The notes under the pieces were generated by a model, which searched no databases, was not told the origin of the DNA, and worked only from the letters and a program-made list of their open reading frames with translations. The position numbers were made by a program, and so were the translations under genes. 11,358 bases of DNA from Armatimonadota bacterium (lineage in GTDB: Bacteria; Armatimonadota; Abditibacteriia; CG2-30-59-28), in the NCBI GenBank assembly GCA_016199605.1, contig JACQGJ010000286.1, forward strand, positions 1 to 11,358, read 5' to 3'. This document shows positions 6,632 through 11,358 of the stretch, piece after piece; the stretch's first letter is position 1; the number at the start of each line of letters is the position of its first letter.

Positions 6632-7280
6632 GGTGTGGCTCCTGGAATTTGTAAGACATTACGCCTTTGCTGATTTTCCAGTTCTGACGGAAGTTCGGAT
6701 GGACTTCCTTATTCTCCCAAACCGAGTCCAGCAGAGATGGGATGACCAAGTGGTCCACGCTCTCATCGCGATTAGTGTCCAACCGTAAGGGGCCGAAGTA
6801 AGAGGGCACAAACTTCTTCCAGCCCAGACAAGGCGTGTGGAAAGTCTGGCCGTTTTCGAGACGACGATTGAACTCGTCAGAGAATTTGCGCGCGAGTTCG
6901 CGACGACTGGACGGCTTCTTCTTGCGTGGATCATCCCGTCCCCGCTTGATCAGCTTCTCGCGCACCTCGGCGAAGAGCTTGTACCGAACGTCGACAAGAA
7001 TCGTCGCAATCAGTTGGTAGTTGTTGTTGCCCTTGATCTGTACCGGCTTCCGCAAAGGGCCGCCGTAGTTCGTGATGTAGCGCTCGAACCGGATGGGCTC
7101 GCAAATCTCAACCCGCACCGGATTGATGTAGACGCTCGACAGCCACGCCACCGCCTCGAACATCCCCTTCGCTGCGCTGTATGTCGGAACGGGATACGAG
7201 ATAGGCGTGGAACCGGAATCTGGCCGGGCAAACATCGCAAACGGCCCGGCAACTTCGAGTTCAATCATGTACGTATCCAT
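6621..7280 (-). CDS. cas5c: CRISPR-associated protein Cas5 (Cas5c/Cas5d, I-C type)
   Basis: The product (219 residues) holds the crRNA 5' handle in Cascade, and in I-C systems it also acts as the pre-crRNA endonuclease in place of Cas6. Family marks are an N-terminal RRM strand with GPFAMFARP (12-20), the VPTYSAAKGMFEAV block (31-44) matching the Cas5c PTY..LKG motif, EPIRF (61-65), and the C-terminal RRLENGQTFHTPCLGWKKF block (139-157), which resembles the Cas5d segment ending in G.CFH.P.LG..EFPAYF. ATG 7280 has AAGGA 4 nt upstream and a further GGAGG about 12 nt upstream. It is the first cas gene in the operon and overlaps cas8 by 11 nt. The Lys-His pair described in Bacillus halodurans Cas5d appears as Lys132-Phe133 in my rough alignment. 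Confidence 0.9.
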   Translation of the reverse strand: MDTYMIELEVAGPFAMFARPDSGSTPISYPVPTYSAAKGMFEAVAWLSSVYINPVRVEICEPIRFERYITNYGGPLRKPVQIKGNNNYQLIATILVDVRYKLFAEVREKLIKRGRDDPRKKKPSSRRELARKFSDEFNRRLENGQTFHTPCLGWKKFVPSYFGPLRLDTNRDESVDHLVIPSLLDSVWENKEVHPNFRQNWKISKGVMSYKFQEPHHAQ

Positions 7281-7395
7281 CTTGTCCTTGAACCTCCAAT
7301 CTGTCTGAGAATATTAAGTATTTTTGGGCGCGTCGGTTGAATAGGTGATCCGGGTCTCCAAGGCGAGGTCGGGAAGTAAGTGCCACACTCTCTCA
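7281..7395 (-). promoter_or_regulatory. lon-cas5 spacer, candidate cas operon promoter
   Basis: This 115-bp gap is the only non-coding stretch ahead of the cas genes. It contains an AT-rich patch (7308-7327) read on the minus strand as AAAAATACTTAATATTC, with TAATAT-like -10 hexamers about 30-40 nt before the cas5 start. No good -35 at a standard distance stands out (the best is a TTCAAC with a long, 19-nt spacer). I see no clear intrinsic terminator after lon, so read-through from lon into cas5 is possible. Confidence 0.3.
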
Positions 7396-9849
7396 TCACT
7401 CCTCGCTCGGCACTCCGTTCAGGGCGACTTGCAGGACTTCCTTGATATCTTTGGCAAAGATGAACTGGAGATCCCTCCGCAACTCCTCGGGGATTTCGTC
7501 GGCGTCTTTGCGGTTCTTCTCAGGGAGGATGACAGTGTGGATTCCGGCTTGTCGGGCGGCGAGGACTTTCTCTTTGACGCCGCCGATGGGGAGCACCCGG
7601 CCGGTGAGGGTGATCTCGCCGGTCATGGCGACGTCGTGGCGTGCGGGTTTGTTGCTGAGTAACGAGGCGAGCGCAGTGCAGATAGCAACCCCCGCGGAAG
7701 GGCCGTCCTTGGGAATAGCTCCCGCGGGTACGTGTACGTGAATGTCGTGCTTCTCGAAGACGGTCTCCGGAATGTTGATATCCTTCGCGTGCGCGCGGAG
7801 ATAACTCAAGGCGGTTTGGGCTGACTCCTGCATCACGTCACCCAGTTGTCCGGTGAGGATCAACCCCTTCCGCCCTTTCATCTTGGCCGTCTCGATGAAC
7901 AGGATGTCTCCGCCGGCCTGAGTCCACGCCAGACCCGTTGAGACGCCGACGCGATCCTGCATCTCGGCGACCTCGGAAAAGAACCTGGGTGCGCCGAGAT
8001 ACTCGGGAAGGTTGTGGCTGTTCACGCTGCTGCGAAGCTTCCTGAGGGTCTCGGGGTCAAGGGTCGAGATTTCGGTTGTTTTGGCGTCAGGTGTCGTCTG
8101 CTCGTCCGTTGGTTCCTCACCCGATTCTGGAGGCACAGGCGCGGGAAGGCTTTCGGCGATTTTGCGCGCAGCTTTTCGGCAGACCGATCCAATCTCGCGC
8201 TCCAGGTTGCGGACACCGGCTTCGCGGGTGTATTCCACGATGATACGCCGAAGCGCTCCTTGCGAGAGGAAGAGACTATCGGGTGTCAGCCCGTGGGCCT
8301 CCAGTTGCCGGGGAATCAGGTACTGGCAGGCGATGGCGAGACGTTCCGCGGTCGTGTATCCCGGAAGCCGCAAGGTCTCCATGCGGTCCAGCAGAGCAGG
8401 AGGAATGGTGTCGAGAATGTTGCCGGTGGTGATAAACATCACCTTGGAAAGGTCCACGGGAACGTCCAGATAGTGGTCGCTGAAACTGTGGTTCTGCGCG
8501 GGGTCGAGGACCTCGAGTAGAGCGGCAGAGGGATCGCCACGAAAATCCGACCCCAGCTTATCGATCTCGTCCAGCATGAAAAGCGGATTGTTGGAATCAG
8601 CGTTGCGCAGTCCCTGGAGGATGCGCCCTGGCAGAGAACCGATGTAAGTTCGCCGGTGGCCGCGAATCTCCGCCTCATCGCGCACCCCTCCCAACGAAAT
8701 CCTGACGAACTTGCGACCCAGCGCCCTCGCGATGGACTGGCCGAGCGAGGTCTTCCCGACGCCGGGTGGGCCGACAAAGCAGAGGATGGGTCCCTTCATG
8801 TCCGCCTTCAGTTTCCGCACCGAAAGATACTCCAGGATGCGATCTTTGACCTCCTCCAGATCGTAGTGATCTGCGTTGAGGATTTCCCGGGCGGCATGGA
8901 TGTCGAGGTTATCCTCGGTGGACTTGGACCAGGGCATCGTGACCAGCCAGTCGAGATAAGTTCTCGACACCGTGTACTCTGCGGCAGCGGGTGGCATCTT
9001 GGAGAGACGGTCGAGCTCGCGATCAGCGGCTGTGCGCGCCGCCTCCGGCATGCCCGCCTCTTCAATCTTCTGCCGCAGTTCGTTCATCTCCGCGGACTGC
9101 GGGTCTTCCTCTCCCAGCTCTTTCTGAATCTCCCTCATTTGCTGGCGCAGGATGTACTCTCGCTGAGCCTTGTCCATGCCCTTGCGGGTCTCGGCTTCGA
9201 TCTTGCCGGTCAGCTCGAGCACTTCGAGTTGATGCTGCGCCAGGGAGGCGACGTTCTTCATCCGCTGCAGCACCTCAAAGGTGGCCAACACTTCCTGGCG
9301 GTCTCCTACCTCGAGCCCGGCGGTCGAGGCGATGAAGTCAGCCAGCTTGCCCGGCTCCTCGATATTCATCGCTGTCATGTACCATTCGTCGGGAAGCGAC
9401 TCGGAGAGAGCCACGATCTTCTGGTAGAGACCGAGCAGGTAATTGGTCTGCGCCTTCGACTCGATATCCTTGATCGCGGGATCGTAGTGGGTCGCCACGG
9501 ACGCGTGGAAGGTGGCCGGATCGTCAACCCACGCTTCCACTGTGATGCGAGCGATCCCCTGAGCCAGCAGATGGATGCTTCCGTCGGGGGCCTTCATCAT
9601 TTTGAGGATGACCGCCGCCGTGCCGGTCGAAGAGAGATCCTCCTGCCCAGGATCATCCTGCTCCTTGTTCTTCTGTAGGAACAGCCCTACGATGCGGTCA
9701 CCGGCCAGCGCCGCGTCTACCGCGGCCGCCGACCGGGGACGGTTCACGACCAGCGGCGCAAGCATGAAGGGGAACACAACGACATCACGCACAGGTATGA
9801 CCGGCAAGACCGCGGGGACGGGGAGGGAATCGTTGTTCGTTTCACTCAT
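7396..9849 (-). CDS. lon: ATP-dependent serine protease Lon
   Basis: Lon is a cytoplasmic homo-hexameric AAA+ protease that degrades damaged and selected regulatory proteins. The 817-residue product has an N-terminal LON substrate-binding domain (about 12-210), a coiled-coil-like helical linker (about 215-265), the AAA+ module with Walker A GPPGVGKTS (360-368) and Walker B LFMLDEID (423-430), and the protease domain with catalytic Ser718 in PKDGPSAG and Lys761 in GGVKEK, 43 residues apart as in E. coli Lon. A Pro/Glu/Thr-rich linker at about 568-598 separates ATPase and protease domains and is longer than in E. coli. ATG 9849 has GGAG 9 nt upstream. It follows hsp20 by 52 bp on the same strand, which suggests a shared transcript for protein quality control. 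Length is normal (about 780-820). Confidence 0.98.
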   Translation of the reverse strand: MSETNNDSLPVPAVLPVIPVRDVVVFPFMLAPLVVNRPRSAAAVDAALAGDRIVGLFLQKNKEQDDPGQEDLSSTGTAAVILKMMKAPDGSIHLLAQGIARITVEAWVDDPATFHASVATHYDPAIKDIESKAQTNYLLGLYQKIVALSESLPDEWYMTAMNIEEPGKLADFIASTAGLEVGDRQEVLATFEVLQRMKNVASLAQHQLEVLELTGKIEAETRKGMDKAQREYILRQQMREIQKELGEEDPQSAEMNELRQKIEEAGMPEAARTAADRELDRLSKMPPAAAEYTVSRTYLDWLVTMPWSKSTEDNLDIHAAREILNADHYDLEEVKDRILEYLSVRKLKADMKGPILCFVGPPGVGKTSLGQSIARALGRKFVRISLGGVRDEAEIRGHRRTYIGSLPGRILQGLRNADSNNPLFMLDEIDKLGSDFRGDPSAALLEVLDPAQNHSFSDHYLDVPVDLSKVMFITTGNILDTIPPALLDRMETLRLPGYTTAERLAIACQYLIPRQLEAHGLTPDSLFLSQGALRRIIVEYTREAGVRNLEREIGSVCRKAARKIAESLPAPVPPESGEEPTDEQTTPDAKTTEISTLDPETLRKLRSSVNSHNLPEYLGAPRFFSEVAEMQDRVGVSTGLAWTQAGGDILFIETAKMKGRKGLILTGQLGDVMQESAQTALSYLRAHAKDINIPETVFEKHDIHVHVPAGAIPKDGPSAGVAICTALASLLSNKPARHDVAMTGEITLTGRVLPIGGVKEKVLAARQAGIHTVILPEKNRKDADEIPEELRRDLQFIFAKDIKEVLQVALNGVPSEE

Positions 9850-9901
9850 CTTTCAATGCTCCATTTGACTTCGTTATTTGCGGGCAGACTCTGGTGGCGG
9901 C

Positions 9902-10354
9902 TCAATCTATCCTGACTTTGACCGTCTGATTGTGCTGCTCTCCTATCTTTGGCAGCGTCACCTCGAGGAGCCCGTCTTCGTAATGGGCCTTCGCCTGGGA
10001 AATGTCCACCGCGCTTTCCATCCGTATGGCTCTGACAAAAGGTCCGTAGTCGATCTCGATCCGGTTGCACGAATGTTCCTGGTTAAGTTGCCGGCGGCGG
10101 CGGGTCCCGCGGACGATCAAATGGTCGTCTTCGTAGGTCAACTCAATGCTCTCCCTGTCGATGCCCGGCAGCTCAAAGGTGACGACCACGTGCTCGCACG
10201 ATTCACAAACATCGGCGAGGGGATTCCACAGAGCGCCTACGGACTGCATCGAGCTTTTCGAACCCATCAGGAGACCATCGAAAAGTCGATCCACGTCGCG
10301 TTGCACGTGGACGAAGCCCTCGATGAAAGGTCTGGGCATGCGTTTCATAACCAT
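9902..10354 (-). CDS. Small heat-shock protein, Hsp20/alpha-crystallin family
   Basis: The product (150 residues) is an ATP-independent holdase chaperone that would bind unfolding proteins and pass them to refolding or to proteases such as the neighbouring Lon. The alpha-crystallin domain spans about 43-137: WNPLADV, the VVTFELPGIDRESIEL strand pair, LIVRGTR, and the consensus YEDGLLEVTLPK (125-136) with the A.(x)nGxL motif. The V-x-V-x-I tail near the end resembles the I-X-I motif used in oligomer assembly. I chose ATG 10354 because GAGGGG precedes it by 5 nt; TTG 10357 and ATG 10348 are alternatives. The ATG overlaps the methyltransferase stop by one base (TGATG), so translation of the two is probably coupled. 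No CIRCE element (HrcA operator) is seen nearby. Confidence 0.93.
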   Translation of the reverse strand: MVMKRMPRPFIEGFVHVQRDVDRLFDGLLMGSKSSMQSVGALWNPLADVCESCEHVVVTFELPGIDRESIELTYEDDHLIVRGTRRRRQLNQEHSCNRIEIDYGPFVRAIRMESAVDISQAKAHYEDGLLEVTLPKIGEQHNQTVKVRID

Positions 10355-11175
10355 CAACTCCCCTCAAGCAGTTTCTTCGGACTGCAGACAAAGTACCAGC
10401 GCTCCGATCGCGATCGTGGCCGGTTGGTTGTGTAGGCCTCGTGGGTCTTCAGGCAGTTCCATCCGGTCTTGTCGAGGAGCGCGAGGACCTGTTCCATTGA
10501 ATAAGCGCGCTCCCTGTGCAGTTCTTTGAACCGGACCGGCTGGTCGCCGCCGTTGCGGACTTCGAAGAACATCTGCACTTCCGAGATCCGCAGATTGCGA
10601 TCGAAGTGGCTGACCCAGTTGTAGCGGAGGTCCGCCTCGCGAAAGAGGTTGTTTTGAGTGAAAAGCTCCGACTCCAGAGCATGTTCCGAGTTCATATCGA
10701 AGATGAGAAGCCCCTCAGTCGTGACACATTGGGCGATGTTCCGAAAGGCAGCCTCCAACTCCTCTTCCCAAAGAATGTAATTCAGGCTGTCGAAAAGGCA
10801 GACGGCCAGGTCGTATTTTTCAGGAAGGCAAAGGGTCCTCAAATCCTGACACTCGAACTCCAACTCCAGGTCCGGAGACTGACCTCGCTTTGCGCGGGCG
10901 GCGGCAATCATGGCCGGTGATATATCGACTCCGGTGACCGGGTAACCGCGTTTCGCAAGCTCGAAACTGACATTTCCAGTCCCGCACGCAAGGTCTACGA
11001 CAGACCGTGGCTTGACCTGCTCGAGACTCAACAGGAGTTCCACGTAATCCACCCACATGCCGTAGGGCACCCCCCCCATCAACTCATCGTAGTGGCAAGC
11101 GACGGCGGAGAACTGCTGGTAAAACTCACCGTCCCATTCCAATTCCTTGCTGGTTTTTGAGCGAGAGATGAACAT
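10354..11175 (-). CDS. Class I SAM-dependent methyltransferase, substrate unknown
   Basis: The 273-residue protein has a Rossmann-fold methyltransferase core: motif I VVDLACGTGNVS (59-70), the acidic residue that binds the ribose in GVDIS (D84), the adenine-pocket acidic D111, and the motif IV strand YDLAVCLFDSLNYIL (121-135). The FDSLNYI type of motif IV is seen in small-molecule methyltransferases more than in DNA methylases (no NPPY/DPPY), so a small-molecule or protein substrate is likelier, but I cannot name it. The N-terminal helix region (HYDELMGG) fits family members that begin with a Y..lm motif. ATG 11175 has GGAG 4 nt upstream. It overlaps hsp20 by one base and heads the methyltransferase-hsp20-lon set. 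Confidence 0.88.
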   Translation of the reverse strand: MFISRSKTSKELEWDGEFYQQFSAVACHYDELMGGVPYGMWVDYVELLLSLEQVKPRSVVDLACGTGNVSFELAKRGYPVTGVDISPAMIAAARAKRGQSPDLELEFECQDLRTLCLPEKYDLAVCLFDSLNYILWEEELEAAFRNIAQCVTTEGLLIFDMNSEHALESELFTQNNLFREADLRYNWVSHFDRNLRISEVQMFFEVRNGGDQPVRFKELHRERAYSMEQVLALLDKTGWNCLKTHEAYTTNRPRSRSERWYFVCSPKKLLEGS

Positions 11176-11203
11176 GTTTCTCCGTTGGAGTAAACCGTAT
11201 CGC

Positions 11204-11219
11204 AGTCCCTGCCGGGACT
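11204..11219. other. Inverted repeat in the methyltransferase leader
   Basis: AGTCCC (11204-11209) and GGGACT (11214-11219) form a perfect 6-bp inverted repeat around TGCC. It sits between the promoter candidate and the methyltransferase start, where an operator or a small leader hairpin could act. Six base pairs can occur by chance. Confidence 0.35.
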
Positions 11220-11232
11220 ATGAGAGGCTGTT

Positions 11233-11261
11233 CTAATACTACAACCGTATTTGGGTGGAAA
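11233..11261 (-). promoter_or_regulatory. Candidate promoter for methyltransferase-hsp20-lon
   Basis: On the minus strand, TTTCCA (11256-11261) as a -35 and TATTAG (11233-11238) as a -10 are separated by 17 nt. Each matches four of six sigma-70 consensus positions. The -10 ends about 58 nt before the methyltransferase ATG. There is no sign of a heat-shock sigma-32 type promoter that I can recognise. Confidence 0.35.
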
Positions 11262-11284
11262 GCCCTCCAGCATGACGCCTGAAA

Positions 11285-11352
11285 GGGAGGGCGAAGCTCC
11301 GGCTGAGCCGAATTTCGGCGCCGCGGTGGCTCGGCAGGAGCCTCGCCCTCCC
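11285..11352. repeat. 68-bp palindromic interspersed repeat (MITE/REP-like)
   Basis: The two arms are 25 nt each: GGGAGGGCGAAGCTCCGGCT continuing to GAGCC on the left, and the right arm whose reverse complement begins GGGAGGGCGAGGCTCCTGCC. They pair with about three mismatches around an 18-base GC-rich centre. There is no coding potential. It lies upstream of the methyltransferase and its promoter candidate, in an intergenic place typical of interspersed palindromes. Similar GGGAGGGCGAG palindromes are, from memory, frequent in Verrucomicrobia-type genomes; this is not checked here. It is unrelated in sequence to the 91-93 bp repeats at the left edge. Confidence 0.8.
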
Positions 11353-11358
11353 GCTTCC

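Noticed and set aside
7281..7395. Intrinsic terminator after lon
   Set aside because: I found no stable GC stem followed by a T-run on the minus strand.
8656..9678. 340-codon open frame opposite lon
   Set aside because: It lies wholly antisense to conserved lon domains, shows no recognisable domain, and long open antisense frames are expected with this GC-rich codon use.
9850..9901. Separate heat-shock promoter or CIRCE operator for lon
   Set aside because: No TTAGCACTC/GAGTGCTAA inverted repeat and no convincing promoter in the 52-bp gap.

Overview
All ten coding features that I can support lie on the minus strand, so transcription runs from right to left. The window is moderately GC-rich and tightly packed. 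It carries two kinds of short palindromic interspersed repeat. GC content, repeat style and gene content suggest an uncultured bacterium of the Planctomycetota/Verrucomicrobiota type, but this is an inference from pattern memory and no taxonomic marker is present.

Right part (about 7396-11358): a palindromic repeat at the right edge (11285-11352) is followed by a weak promoter candidate. Then comes a three-gene set: a class I SAM-dependent methyltransferase, a small heat-shock protein (Hsp20 family) and the ATP-dependent protease Lon. The methyltransferase stop and the hsp20 ATG overlap (TGATG), and lon follows 52 bp later, so this looks like one protein-quality-control transcript.

Middle and left part (about 565-7280): a type I CRISPR-Cas operon in the order cas5 - cas8 - cas7 - cas3 - cas4. 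Cas5 and Cas7 are of the I-C (Csd/Dvulg) kind, and the large subunit looks like a very divergent, enlarged Cas8c of 729 residues. There is no cas6, as expected when Cas5c processes crRNA. Inside cas8, a strong Shine-Dalgarno sequence (AAGGAGG, 5 nt spacer) precedes an in-frame ATG at codon 580. It would make a separate 150-residue small subunit (Cas11), as known from I-C systems. The position of cas3 after cas7 differs from the usual I-C order (cas3 first). cas1, cas2 and a CRISPR array are not in the window; if present they should lie to the left.

Left edge (1-577): a gene for a DUF559 (Vsr/PD-(D/E)XK-like) endonuclease sits between two direct copies of a 91-93 bp repeat that can fold into three hairpins within short inverted ends. 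The repeats overlap the genes closely. Each copy supplies the last codons and the stop of the gene upstream of it (cas4 and DUF559), and one supplies the likely ribosome binding site of DUF559. The unit therefore looks like a repeat-plus-ORF cassette inserted downstream of cas4. With the internal Cas11 start and the divergent Cas8, this is the most interesting part of the window.
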